64,000 nt of DNA from Photobacterium iliopiscarium (GTDB lineage Bacteria > Pseudomonadota > Gammaproteobacteria > Enterobacterales > Vibrionaceae): the NCBI RefSeq assembly GCF_003026395.1, contig NZ_PYOO01000013.1:22190-86189 (forward strand). Direction: 5' to 3'. A model generated the notes under the pieces. The model did not search any database, was not told the origin of the DNA, and saw nothing but the letters and a program-made list of their open reading frames with translations. The position numbers and the translations under genes are program-made. Shown piece by piece: positions 9,091-17,737 of the stretch (its first letter is position 1; each line of letters opens with the position of its first letter).

Positions 9091-9120
9091 AGAGTGCGTA
9101 TAAAAACGCACTCTTTGTTT
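9091..9120 (+). terminator. Terminator after mltA
   Basis: AGAGTGCGT and ACGCACTCT form a 9-bp stem with a short A-rich loop, followed by TTTGTTT. It lies 60 nt after mltA and just before tcdA. Confidence 0.8.
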
Positions 9121-9147
9121 ATCCATCTCTAGCAGTGTAGAACCAGT

Positions 9148-9957
9148 ATGCGTGAATTAGATACCCCAGCATCCGATAGTTATAATCAACGTTTTGGCGG
9201 CACTCGTCGTTTATATGGCAACAGTGAAGTTGAAATTCTTCGCGCTGCACATGTGTGTGTGATTGGTATCGGTGGTGTTGGCTCATGGGCAGCAGAAGCG
9301 TTAGCACGATCTGGTGTGGGTGAGTTAACTTTAATTGATATGGATGATGTTTGTGTAACTAATATCAACCGTCAAATTCATGCAATGACAGGCACTATTG
9401 GTCAAAGTAAAATTGAAGTAATGGCTGCGCGTATTCAATTGATTAACCCTGACTGTAAAGTTAATTTAATTGATGATTTTATTAGTCCTGAAAACCAAGC
9501 CCAGTATTTATCAAAAGAATTTGATTATGTATTAGATGCGATTGATAGCCTTAAAGCAAAAGCATCATTATTGGCGTATTGTAAAAGTAATAAAATTAAA
9601 GTTATTACAATCGGTGGCGCTGGTGGACAAACAGATCCTACTCAAATTCAAGTCACAGATTTAACCAAAACGATTCAAGATCCATTGGCTAGAAAATTAC
9701 GTGAAACATTGCGTCACCACCATAACTTCACTAAAAATGCTAAGCGTAAATTTGGGATTGATTGTGTTTATTCCACTGAGCATTTGAAATACCCCCAAGC
9801 AGATGGTTCTGTATGTGCGGTAAAAGCGACGGCAGAAGGGCCTAAACGAATGGATTGTGCCAGTGGTTTTGGTGCGGCAACGGTAGTTACAGCCAGTTTT
9901 GGTTTTGTTGCGGTGGCACATATTATTAAGAAGTTGATTGAAAAACATCGTCAATAA
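9148..9957 (+). CDS. tcdA: tRNA threonylcarbamoyladenosine dehydratase
   Basis: An E1-like, ATP-dependent enzyme (also called CsdL) that cyclises t6A37 of tRNA to ct6A. The 269-aa protein shows the nucleotide-binding VCVIGIGGVGSWAAEALARSG (about residues 32-52), DMDDVCVTNINRQ (about 62-74), and DAIDSLKAKASLLAYC. The neighbouring csdE and csdA on the opposite strand encode the sulfur-relay pair associated with this enzyme in E. coli, so the grouping supports the call. Confidence 0.95.
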   Translation: MRELDTPASDSYNQRFGGTRRLYGNSEVEILRAAHVCVIGIGGVGSWAAEALARSGVGELTLIDMDDVCVTNINRQIHAMTGTIGQSKIEVMAARIQLINPDCKVNLIDDFISPENQAQYLSKEFDYVLDAIDSLKAKASLLAYCKSNKIKVITIGGAGGQTDPTQIQVTDLTKTIQDPLARKLRETLRHHHNFTKNAKRKFGIDCVYSTEHLKYPQADGSVCAVKATAEGPKRMDCASGFGAATVVTASFGFVAVAHIIKKLIEKHRQ

Positions 9958-9984
9958 TATGTCGTCTACACGATAATAAAGACT

Positions 9985-10017
9985 AAAAAGCGGATCACCA
10001 TTGGAGTCCGCTTTTTT
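9985..10017. terminator. Bidirectional terminator between tcdA and csdE
   Basis: AAAAAGCGGA and TCCGCTTTTT form a 10-bp stem with A and T runs on both sides, between convergent genes. Confidence 0.88.
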
Positions 10018-10057
10018 GTATCTAGTGGGCAGTAATAGGCGTTAATTCGATGAATTA

Positions 10058-10495
10058 TTAGTGCGCAAGCTGTTTTATTTGTTCAACAATTGCCTTTAAA
10101 CCATTGCCACGTGAAGGACTAAGATGGGTAATTAGGCCTAAATTATCAAAGTAGGTATCGATATCAAAAGCGTTAATTTCAGCCGCGGTTCTACCATTAT
10201 AAGCGGCGAGCACTAAGGTAATTAAACCACGCACAATTCGCGCATCTGAATCCGCAATAAAGTAATAGTGTTCATCAACAACTTGATGATGTAACCACAC
10301 TTGTGATTCACAGCCGCTGATTTTAAGTTGATCTTGCTTATAGCTGTCATCCAGTTGTGGTAGTTTTTTACCGAGTTGAATAACGTTACGATAGCGATCT
10401 TCCCACCCCGTTGCGGTTTGCATTTGGGCAATGATATCAGTGGTTGTGATCTCAGAGCCAAAAGGGTGCTGAGGAAGCGTCATAGTGGTGGTCAT
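10058..10495 (-). CDS. csdE: SufE-family sulfur acceptor CsdE
   Basis: A 145-aa SufE-fold protein that accepts persulfide sulfur from the cysteine desulfurase CsdA. The acceptor Cys lies in ISGCESQVW (about residue 62); other family segments are WEDRYRNVIQLGKKLP and IVRGLITLVLAAYNGRT. It lies 20 nt downstream of csdA on the same strand, almost certainly one operon. CsdE rather than SufE is inferred from the csdA-csdE-tcdA grouping. Confidence 0.93.
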   Translation of the reverse strand: MTTTMTLPQHPFGSEITTTDIIAQMQTATGWEDRYRNVIQLGKKLPQLDDSYKQDQLKISGCESQVWLHHQVVDEHYYFIADSDARIVRGLITLVLAAYNGRTAAEINAFDIDTYFDNLGLITHLSPSRGNGLKAIVEQIKQLAH

Positions 10496-10515
10496 GTTGT
10501 TTTCCTTGGCTGTAA

Positions 10516-11736
10516 CTATAATAAATCACAGGCTTTATGCAGTGCTGCAATAAATCGCGCTACATCTTGTTGATCATTATAAAGTGCTAATGATACCCGT
10601 AATGTTCCTGTTAAGCCTAGTGCATCAAGCATTGGATGAGCGCAATGATGACCAGCACGCAGCGCAATATGCTGTTGATCTAGCAATGTAGCAATATCTT
10701 GATGATGAACGCCATCGACGACAAAAGAAAATAAGCTTGCATGAGGTTGAAGACCAATAATACGCAATCCATCAATATCCTGAATCCCGTCTAAGGCTTG
10801 TTGACGTAAATCGGCAATGTGTTGTTCTGCGCCTTGGCGATCGATACTTTGTAACCAGTCAATGGCTGCTGCAAGCGCTAAGCTGCCAGCAACGTTGGGG
10901 GTACCCGCTTCAAATTTCCCCGGTAAACCCGCATAGCTAGTGCCATTAAATGAGACTTTATCGACCATTTTACCGCCGCCGTGCCAGGGTGGCATCGCTT
11001 CAAGTAGTGCTTGTTTACCATAAAGTGCCCCGATACCTGCGGGTGCATAAATTTTATGCCCTGAAAACACATAGAAATCGGCATCAAGTGCTTGAATATC
11101 AACGGGTTCATGTGCGATCCCTTGCGCGCCATCAACCACGACCACTGCGCCATATTGGTGAGCTGCGGCTATCATTGATTCAATTGGATTGCGAGTACCA
11201 GTAACATTCGTGATATGAGCAACAGCAACAATTTTGGTTTTATTCGACAATAAACGCAGATAAGCATCAATATCTAATGTGCAATCTTTACGCATTGGAA
11301 TTTTAACGACTTTAGCCCCGGTTTGTTCAGCGACCATTTGCCAAGGCACAATGTTGGCATGGTGCTCAAGTTCACTGACTAAAATCTCATCCCCTGCTTG
11401 TAAATGGGTACGGGCATAGGTTTGCGCAATGAGATTTAAGGCTTCGGTTGCACCACGAGTCCAAATGATTTCTTTAGGACTGGCAGCACCAATAAAATGT
11501 TGTACGGTGGCACGTGCTTGTTCAAAAGTCAGGGTCGCATTGGCGGTTAAGCTATGGCTACCACGATGGACATTGGCATTATAACCACGGTAATAATGAG
11601 TTAGCGTATCGATAACAATCGCAGGCTTTTGAGCTGTTGCTGCGCTATCTAAATAAACCGTTTGCGGTCCGACATCTGAATGTTGCAGTGCAGGAAATTG
11701 GGTTTGAATTTGCTTGATATCGAATGGTATGGTCAT
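10516..11736 (-). CDS. csdA: Cysteine desulfurase CsdA
   Basis: A PLP-dependent class V aminotransferase-fold enzyme that takes sulfur from cysteine and hands it to CsdE. It has 406 aa, the usual length. The PLP lysine lies in FSGHKIYAPAGIG (about residue 227); the catalytic Cys is in RAGHHCAHPML near residue 363; the N-terminal YLDSAATAQKP is typical of the SufS/CsdA subgroup. First gene of the csdA-csdE operon; its upstream region faces GcvB, also on the minus strand. Confidence 0.95.
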   Translation of the reverse strand: MTIPFDIKQIQTQFPALQHSDVGPQTVYLDSAATAQKPAIVIDTLTHYYRGYNANVHRGSHSLTANATLTFEQARATVQHFIGAASPKEIIWTRGATEALNLIAQTYARTHLQAGDEILVSELEHHANIVPWQMVAEQTGAKVVKIPMRKDCTLDIDAYLRLLSNKTKIVAVAHITNVTGTRNPIESMIAAAHQYGAVVVVDGAQGIAHEPVDIQALDADFYVFSGHKIYAPAGIGALYGKQALLEAMPPWHGGGKMVDKVSFNGTSYAGLPGKFEAGTPNVAGSLALAAAIDWLQSIDRQGAEQHIADLRQQALDGIQDIDGLRIIGLQPHASLFSFVVDGVHHQDIATLLDQQHIALRAGHHCAHPMLDALGLTGTLRVSLALYNDQQDVARFIAALHKACDLL

Positions 11737-11821
11737 AGCTAGTCACATTACAGAAATTTGAATTATCGATGATGCTAATAAATGCGAGGAAGAGCAAGTG
11801 TTGCGGTGATTTTAAATGAAT

Positions 11822-12010
11822 AAAAAAATAGCACTGCGTTGGGGCGCAGTGCTAACAATTACTTTGACAAATAAGTCAAAATACAGGAAGTAAAGAGGTA
11901 GATAACTACCTATCCGGCAGGATCCGGACAATATGCAAACACAACATCGCAATGTCAATTCAGCGGTTAGCCAGAGGGCAAAACACAAAATGTTCATCAA
12001 CATTACGGAA
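11822..12010 (-). ncRNA. gcvB: GcvB small regulatory RNA
   Basis: Minus-strand RNA of about 190 nt in the classic GcvB location, divergent from gcvA. Visible are the GU-rich R1 seed (GATGTTGTGTTTGC), a second conserved block (CTACCTCTTTACTTCCTGTA, close to the E. coli ACTTCCTGTA segment), and a terminal hairpin AGCACTGCG/CGCAGTGCT followed by seven Ts (11822-11853). GcvB is an Hfq-dependent repressor of many amino-acid and peptide transporter mRNAs, switched on by GcvA when glycine is plentiful. The 5' end is approximate: a promoter TTGTTT-N17-TATTAT (12042-12014) would start near 12008, while TATATA at 12030-12025 would start near 12018. Confidence 0.9.
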
Positions 12011-12074
12011 CGAATAATAGGGTTTATATAGCACTTAAACAATGGACAATTTATAATGTTTGAGATGAAAAAAA

Positions 12075-12086
12075 CTAATGCATTAG
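12075..12086. promoter_or_regulatory. Probable GcvA binding site between gcvB and gcvA
   Basis: The perfect palindrome CTAATGCATTAG contains two inverted CTAAT units, the core reported for GcvA sites. It lies 15 nt before the gcvA start codon and about 65 nt upstream of gcvB. That placing fits autorepression of gcvA and activation of gcvB, as known in E. coli. Confidence 0.6.
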
Positions 12087-12101
12087 AGAGCCTCGAAAAG
12101 T

Positions 12102-13022
12102 ATGTCAAGACGTTTACCCCCGCTCAACTCATTGAAGGTGTTTGAAGCTGCTGCAAGGCATTTAAGTTTCACTCGTGCAGCTGAAGAATTGTTTGTTACT
12201 CAAGCCGCAGTTAGCCATCAAATTAAAGCCTTAGAGGAATTTTTAGGGTTAAAGTTATTCCGTCGTCGCAATCGTTCATTGTTATTAACTGAAGAAGGGC
12301 AAAGCTATTTTCTTGATATTAAAGATGTCTTTTCATCAATTTCAGATGCGACGGATAAAGTACTTGAAAGAGGCTCTAAAGGTGCATTAACCATTAGTTT
12401 ACCTCCTAGTTTTGCGATTCAATGGTTGGTCCCTAGATTAACTGACTTTAATGAACAACACCCTGAAATAGACGTCCGTATAAAAGCGGTTGATCTTGAT
12501 GAAGGTTCATTAACTGATGATGTTGATGTAGCAATTTATTACGGTAGAGGTAATTGGTCGGGGTTACGTGCGGATAAACTGTATCAAGAATTTATGATGC
12601 CGGTATGTTCACCCATGTTATTGGTTGGGACGAAACCGTTACGCACTATTGATGATTTAAAATTACACACTTTGCTGCATGATACTTCTCGTAAAGAGTG
12701 GAAGAACTATGTTCGTCATTATGATGTGAAAGACGTTAATGTGAATCAAGGACCGATCTTTAGTCATTCGACGATGGTATTGCAGGCTGCGGCTCATGGC
12801 CAAGGTATTGCATTAGGTAATAATGTGTTGGCGCAACCAGAATTAGAAGCAGGACGGTTAGTGTGTCCATTTGATGAGATTTTGGTCAGCAAAAATGCGT
12901 TTTATTTTGTGTGTCAGGAAAAACAAGCAGACACCGGACGTATTCAAATTTTCCGTGATTGGATTTTAAATAAAGCCCGTAAAGAGCAAGAGGATATGCC
13001 TGATGTCATTGAAGAAGTGTGA
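12102..13022 (+). CDS. gcvA: LysR-type regulator GcvA
   Basis: A transcription factor that senses glycine and controls the glycine cleavage system and GcvB. The 306-aa protein has the LysR N-terminal helix-turn-helix (LPPLNSLKVFEAAARHLSFT, then AAEELFVTQAAVSHQIKALE, residues about 5-48) and a periplasmic-binding-like effector domain. The PLNSLKVFEAAARH N-terminus is the signature of the GcvA subgroup. The call is strengthened by the divergent gcvB RNA and downstream ygdD and rlmM, as in E. coli. It overlaps the next gene by 20 nt. Confidence 0.93.
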   Translation: MSRRLPPLNSLKVFEAAARHLSFTRAAEELFVTQAAVSHQIKALEEFLGLKLFRRRNRSLLLTEEGQSYFLDIKDVFSSISDATDKVLERGSKGALTISLPPSFAIQWLVPRLTDFNEQHPEIDVRIKAVDLDEGSLTDDVDVAIYYGRGNWSGLRADKLYQEFMMPVCSPMLLVGTKPLRTIDDLKLHTLLHDTSRKEWKNYVRHYDVKDVNVNQGPIFSHSTMVLQAAAHGQGIALGNNVLAQPELEAGRLVCPFDEILVSKNAFYFVCQEKQADTGRIQIFRDWILNKARKEQEDMPDVIEEV

Positions 13023-13692
13023 GTATCTGATTGATGGCCCTAATGCTGAGCATGCTGTAGCGACGTTTTTATTTGCCCATGGTGCTGGTGCAGGGATGGA
13101 TCATGCTTTCATGACCACGGTTGCGCAAGGGTTAGCAGCCCATAATATTCAAGTGGTACGGTTTAATTTTCCTTATATGATCAAACGTGCTGAAGACGGT
13201 AAAAAGCGTCCACCTGATCGCCAGCCAAAATTATTAGCCGACTTCCAAACGCATATTGATCAGTTTGATAATGGTAAGTTAGTGATTGGCGGTAAATCAA
13301 TGGGGGGACGAATGGCGAGTTTGATGGTGACGGATATTGCAGCCCAAACGCCTCTAGTTCATAACTGTGCGGCGAAAGTTCGCGGTGTTGCTTGTCTTGG
13401 TTTTCCGTTTCATCCGCCAGCGAAGCCTGAAAATTATCGCGGCGATCATCTAGCAACTATCACGGTTCCCACCCTTATTTTACAAGGTGAACGCGATACC
13501 TTTGGGGTGCGTAGTGAAGTTGAACAATGGGTATTTTCACCGCAGGTGAGTTACCAGTTTTTAGCTGATGGTGATCACGGCTTTAAACCGCGAAAAGCAT
13601 CGGGTCATACTGAAGCTGAAAATATCACAATAGCAATTGAGGCATTAGCGGTCTTTATTAAAAATTGTGTCAATAGTGAAGAAGCAGAGTAA
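13003..13692 (+). CDS. Alpha/beta-hydrolase family protein (Tex30/KANL3-like)
   Basis: A 229-aa cytoplasmic alpha/beta hydrolase. Seen: oxyanion-hole region FLFAHGAGAGMDHAFM, nucleophile elbow GGKSMGGRMAS (Ser about residue 97), acid in LQGERDTFG, and His in GDHGFKP. All three catalytic positions are present, so it is probably an active serine hydrolase; the substrate is unknown. Its start lies inside the end of gcvA, and ygdD follows 10 nt after its stop, suggesting one transcript. Confidence 0.85.
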   Translation: MSLKKCEYLIDGPNAEHAVATFLFAHGAGAGMDHAFMTTVAQGLAAHNIQVVRFNFPYMIKRAEDGKKRPPDRQPKLLADFQTHIDQFDNGKLVIGGKSMGGRMASLMVTDIAAQTPLVHNCAAKVRGVACLGFPFHPPAKPENYRGDHLATITVPTLILQGERDTFGVRSEVEQWVFSPQVSYQFLADGDHGFKPRKASGHTEAENITIAIEALAVFIKNCVNSEEAE

Positions 13693-13702
13693 GGGAACAT
13701 TA

Positions 13703-14107
13703 ATGATGGTTGAATTAACCGTTAAACAGCGTCATCAATCACGATTAATGTTAGTGTGTGCTGCATGCAGTGGTGTGGTCATGGTGGCATTGGGTGCATT
13801 TGCTGCGCATGGGTTAAGCCATCGCTTAGCGCCCCACTTACTCGATGTGTTTAAGGTTGGGGTTCAATATCAGGCATGGCATACCTTAGCATTATTAGCT
13901 TGTGGAATATTGTCACGCTTTTTGCCATCAAAAGCGTTATCATACGCGGCGCTGTTTTTTGGCCTCGGTATAATTTGTTTTAGTGGCAGTTTATATGCGT
14001 TAGCTTTAACTAGCATTAAGTGGTTTGGTCCCGTCACTCCGATGGGTGGAATATGTTTTATTATTGGCTGGGTGATGCTTGCAATAGCAGCCTGGCGTTC
14101 AGCTTGA
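13703..14107 (+). CDS. ygdD: DUF423 inner-membrane protein (YgdD-like)
   Basis: A 134-aa protein with about four hydrophobic segments; [14 protein letters not shown] and [13 protein letters not shown] are typical of DUF423. Function is unknown. ATG 13703 was preferred because AAGGGA lies about 7 nt upstream and the length fits the family; the frame stays open back to a GTG at 13667 inside the previous gene. It lies between gcvA and rlmM as in E. coli. Confidence 0.88.
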   Translation: MMVELTVKQRHQSRLMLVCAACSGVVMVALGAFAAHGLSHRLAPHLLDVFKVGVQYQAWHTLALLACGILSRFLPSKALSYAALFFGLGIICFSGSLYALALTSIKWFGPVTPMGGICFIIGWVMLAIAAWRSA

Positions 14108-14117
14108 GGGTTCCAAC

Positions 14118-15203
14118 GTGAATCAAGTTTTATTGTACTGTCGTCCTGGCTTTGAGAAAGAATGTGCCGGAGAGGTTCAAGACAAAGCAAATACGCTGGA
14201 ATTGTTTGGTTTCCCTCGGGCGAAAAACAATTCAGGTTATGTGTTATTTGAGTTTTACCAAGCAGGTGATGCAAATAAGTTTATTCAATTGCAGCCATTC
14301 TCGCAGTTGATCTTTGCTCGCCAAATGTTTGCAACGTCAGCAATGCTAACTGGTTTGCCAACAGAAGATCGTATTTCACCTATTCTAGAAGCCATTGGTG
14401 ATGATTTCCCTATCTGTGGTGATTTACGTATTGAAACACCGGATACTAATGAAGCGAAAGAGCTATTAAAGTTCTGTCGTAAATTTACAGTGCCATTACG
14501 TCAAGCAATGCGTAAGCGTAATATTTTATACGTTAAAGATAACCATAAAAAGCCAGTGTTACACGTGTGCTTTATTGCTCCTGGTTGTTGTTTTGTTGGC
14601 TATTCTTACCCGCAAAATAACTCACAGTTCTTTATGGGTATTCCTCGTCTTAAATTCCCATCAGATGCACCAAGCCGCTCAACGCTGAAATTAGAAGAAG
14701 CATTTCATGTGTTTATTCCACGTGAAGAGTGGGATGAGCGTTTAGCCCCAGGTATGTGGAGTGTTGACTTAGGCGCCTGTCCTGGTGGTTGGACGTATCA
14801 ATTAGTGAAACGTTCGATGTTTGTTCATGCGATTGATAACGGTACTATGGCGCAAAGCTTAATGGATACCGGCCAAGTTAAATACCACGCCGTTGATGGT
14901 TTTAAATATGAGCCAGCACGTAAGAATATTACGTGGATTGTGTGTGACATGATTGAAAAACCAGCCCGTGTGGCGCACCTTATTGGTGAATGGTTAATTA
15001 AAGCATGGGCCAAAGAAGCTATTTTTAACCTTAAACTGCCAATGAAAGGCCGTTATGACGAAGTACTACAAGATATTGAAAATCTAAAAGTACTACTGAT
15101 TAAAAATGGGGTTAAGTTTAAACTTCAGGCTAAGCATTTGTACCATGACCGTGAAGAAATCACGGTGCATATTCAACGCTTGGATAATCGCTCTGCATAT
15201 TAA
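14118..15203 (+). CDS. rlmM: 23S rRNA C2498 2'-O-ribose methyltransferase
   Basis: An SAM-dependent enzyme that methylates the ribose of C2498 in 23S rRNA. It has 361 aa and starts at GTG 14118. An N-terminal THUMP-like region is followed by a Rossmann methyltransferase with [18 protein letters not shown] (about residue 215) and the catalytic Lys region [14 protein letters not shown]. Last gene of the gcvA-ygdD-rlmM run, closed by a terminator. Confidence 0.95.
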   Translation: MNQVLLYCRPGFEKECAGEVQDKANTLELFGFPRAKNNSGYVLFEFYQAGDANKFIQLQPFSQLIFARQMFATSAMLTGLPTEDRISPILEAIGDDFPICGDLRIETPDTNEAKELLKFCRKFTVPLRQAMRKRNILYVKDNHKKPVLHVCFIAPGCCFVGYSYPQNNSQFFMGIPRLKFPSDAPSRSTLKLEEAFHVFIPREEWDERLAPGMWSVDLGACPGGWTYQLVKRSMFVHAIDNGTMAQSLMDTGQVKYHAVDGFKYEPARKNITWIVCDMIEKPARVAHLIGEWLIKAWAKEAIFNLKLPMKGRYDEVLQDIENLKVLLIKNGVKFKLQAKHLYHDREEITVHIQRLDNRSAY

Positions 15204-15231
15204 TTTGAAGGTAGCGTAACGGATTATTATT

Positions 15232-15263
15232 AACGCCATCCTTTTGAGGGTGGCGTTTTTTTA
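15232..15263. terminator. Terminator after rlmM
   Basis: AACGCCATCC and GGGTGGCGTT form a stem with one G:T pair and a 6-nt loop, followed by a T run. It sits between convergent rlmM and xni. Confidence 0.88.
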
Positions 15264-15283
15264 TGGCTGGAATTTACGCTGAA

Positions 15284-16063
15284 TTAATTCTGAGTGACAT
15301 CGTGATAACGGATATCTTGTAAATTAAAGCCAAGTTCTAAATCAGTTTTTAGGCTTGCTACCGCTTTTGATGCTCGTGCTGTTTCTTCATTGCCAGTGAT
15401 TTTCTTTTGCCATTTAGGAGCAAGATCGGTCGCGGTTAGAATCGCGTCAAGATTAGGGTAGAGGCTTAATAATTCCACCGCCGCTTTAGGACCAATGCCT
15501 GCAATACCCGGGATTTTACTGGAGCTGATGCCTGCTAATCCCCAATAGTCAGTTAATAACTGCGGTTTAACCCCGTATTCTTTTTCAATAAAAGGGCTAT
15601 CAAGCCAACGTTGTTGGAAGTAATCACGAATACGTAACGTCGGTTGTAGTAACTGACAATAGCCTTTGTCGGTTGAAACGATAGTAACTTGCTCATGACG
15701 AGAAGCGACTTTTAAGGCTAGTGTTGCGACGAGATCATCTGCTTCATCGCCATCAGATAATAATGAATCAATACCAATGGTCATAAACGCATCTTGAATA
15801 ATATTCATGCCCGTTAATAGTTCAGGCGGCATCGGTTTACGGCCTTCTTTATAATGCGGCAGTAATTCTGCTCGCCAACCGCGATCATCACTATTATGGT
15901 CAAACACCGCCACAATATGGCTCGGTTCCGTGCTATTAATGATTTTCTGTAATGCCTGACAGCACACTCTTGCGGTGTTGTCGACATCGGGTTGCCCCGG
16001 TTGCGCTGCATGAACGCGGCGAATAAGATTTAATGCATCAATAATAACAAGGTGGATAGCCAT
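15284..16063 (-). CDS. xni: Flap endonuclease Xni (ExoIX)
   Basis: A 259-aa protein of the 5'-3' exonuclease family without a polymerase domain. Seen: N-terminal IDALNLIRRVHAAQPGQPD, DGDEADDLVATLALK and STDKGYCQLL metal-site segments, and a helix-hairpin-helix (GIAGIGPKAAVELLSLYPNLD, about 185-205). Family members cut 5' flaps; the role is minor and partly redundant with PolA. Stands alone between hairpins. Confidence 0.93.
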   Translation of the reverse strand: MAIHLVIIDALNLIRRVHAAQPGQPDVDNTARVCCQALQKIINSTEPSHIVAVFDHNSDDRGWRAELLPHYKEGRKPMPPELLTGMNIIQDAFMTIGIDSLLSDGDEADDLVATLALKVASRHEQVTIVSTDKGYCQLLQPTLRIRDYFQQRWLDSPFIEKEYGVKPQLLTDYWGLAGISSSKIPGIAGIGPKAAVELLSLYPNLDAILTATDLAPKWQKKITGNEETARASKAVASLKTDLELGFNLQDIRYHDVTQN

Positions 16064-16087
16064 AAATAAATTCTATTTAGATGAATA

Positions 16088-16108
16088 AAAGGAGCGCTTA
16101 GGCTCCTT
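16088..16108 (-). terminator. Terminator after ppnN
   Basis: AAGGAGC/GCTCCTT hairpin; on the minus strand it is followed by TTTATTC. It lies 33 nt after the ppnN stop and 25 nt before xni, so xni likely has its own promoter. Confidence 0.65.
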
Positions 16109-16140
16109 ATTGTACGCAAAACTATGAGCAAATGACGATA

Positions 16141-17514
16141 TTATTTTGTTTGATCATGCGTATTAACGATTTCATAACACGGCTCATATTGACTGCCGGG
16201 TAATTTCATTCGTTGTTGTTCTACAAAATTTTTCAATAGTTTATCCATCCGTTGCATTAGGACTTTATCACCGTCGATCTTAAATCGACCATATTGCTCA
16301 ATTTCATGAATGCCTTCTTCTTTGACATTACCAGCCACGATACCAGAGAAGGCTCGACGTAAATTAGCCGCCAGTTTTTCTTTTGGTTGATCCATATGTA
16401 AATCTAAACTCGCCATCGCTTTATGTGTCGGTGCAAATGGCATTTGGAAATCTTCAGGGATCGTCAGTGACCAGTTAAAGCAATAAGCATCACCCGTTGC
16501 TAAGCGATGTTCTTTTACTCGCGTCATCGATGCTTTCATTACTTGCGCAACCTCAGTGGGATCATCAATAATAATTTGATAATGCTGGGTGGCAGCGTCA
16601 CCTAACGTGTCACGAATAAAGTCATCTAGGGTACGGAAGTAGGCTTCACTTTCTTTGGGACCGGTGAGGATTAATGGCAGTGGTTGTTCAGCGTTATCGG
16701 GATGCATCAAAATCCCTAAAATATAAAGTAGTTCTTCTGCTGTACCTGCGCCACCGGGGAAAATAATGATCCCATGGCCCACTCGCACAAAGGCTTCTAA
16801 CCGTTTTTCTATGTCAGGTAAAATAACCAACTCATTAACAATCGGGTTTGGTGGCTCTGCGGCAATAATTGATGGTTCAGTTAAACCAATAAAGCGGCTG
16901 CCAGAGTAACGTTGTTTAGCATGGCCAATGGCTGCACCTTTCATTGGACCTTCCATGGCGCCTGGTCCACAGCCTGTACAAATGTTGAGTTCACGTAACC
17001 CTAATTCATTGCCGACTTCACGGGTATATTGGTATTCAATTGGGTTAATGGAATGACCACCCCAACATACGATAATATTAGGATCTTCACCTGCATGTAG
17101 GGTGCGAGCATTACGTAACAGACTAAACACAAAATCGGTAATGTGCGGGGCGCTGGCAAGGTCAATATCATTACGACGTGCGATGTGCATATCGACATAA
17201 ATAATATCGCGTAATACTGAAAACATGTGTTCTTGAATGCCACGAATAATACGACCATCAACAAAAGCATGTTCGGGTGGGTTCACCAGCTCGATTTTAA
17301 TACCACGTTCACGACGTAATAAATTAATTGCAAAATCGAGATGTTTTTCAAGTAATTCTTTGGAATTATCCGTATGGCTGCCTGAGTTTAAAACCGCCAG
17401 CGAGCAGTTTCGATAGAGACGGTATAAATCACTGGATGCGGTTGCTTTTAGGCTGTCGGCTTCTATTTGAGACAATAGGTTCATGGCGCCGATAGGGCTG
17501 ATATGCGTTATCAT
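16141..17514 (-). CDS. ppnN: Pyrimidine/purine nucleotide 5'-monophosphate nucleosidase
   Basis: Formerly YgdH. Hydrolyses the N-glycosidic bond of nucleoside monophosphates to ribose 5-phosphate and base, and in E. coli is stimulated by (p)ppGpp. The 457-aa protein has the LOG-type Rossmann motif [18 protein letters not shown] (about residue 245-262) and upstream [23 protein letters not shown] at 17514 is preceded by an excellent GGGAGG Shine-Dalgarno. Confidence 0.94.
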   Translation of the reverse strand: MITHISPIGAMNLLSQIEADSLKATASSDLYRLYRNCSLAVLNSGSHTDNSKELLEKHLDFAINLLRRERGIKIELVNPPEHAFVDGRIIRGIQEHMFSVLRDIIYVDMHIARRNDIDLASAPHITDFVFSLLRNARTLHAGEDPNIIVCWGGHSINPIEYQYTREVGNELGLRELNICTGCGPGAMEGPMKGAAIGHAKQRYSGSRFIGLTEPSIIAAEPPNPIVNELVILPDIEKRLEAFVRVGHGIIIFPGGAGTAEELLYILGILMHPDNAEQPLPLILTGPKESEAYFRTLDDFIRDTLGDAATQHYQIIIDDPTEVAQVMKASMTRVKEHRLATGDAYCFNWSLTIPEDFQMPFAPTHKAMASLDLHMDQPKEKLAANLRRAFSGIVAGNVKEEGIHEIEQYGRFKIDGDKVLMQRMDKLLKNFVEQQRMKLPGSQYEPCYEIVNTHDQTK

Positions 17515-17737
17515 AATAACCTCCCTGGTAATGATGAAACAGCATGTTCTTTTTTAAGATAAGGCAGAAGGCAAGGTGTATTCACTACAGGACTGGTGCA
17601 AAAATCAAATAAAGAACAGTAAGATAATTTGTTTTTCTTTCATTACCATACACAGTGATTTTATCTTTGACCAGTAAATGATAATAATAATATAAGAACC
17701 TAATATCGCGATAGACACGATTGTTGAGGCGGGTTAA
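17515..17737. other. Intergenic region, no gene seen
   Basis: AT-rich spacer upstream of ppnN and downstream of the coiled-coil GGDEF gene. I see no convincing terminator, RNA or ORF; it presumably holds the ppnN promoter. Confidence 0.5.

Noticed and set aside
11812..12108. 98-aa ORF on the minus strand
   Set aside because: Coincides with the GcvB RNA and its terminator and runs into the gcvA start; the RNA explains the conservation better.
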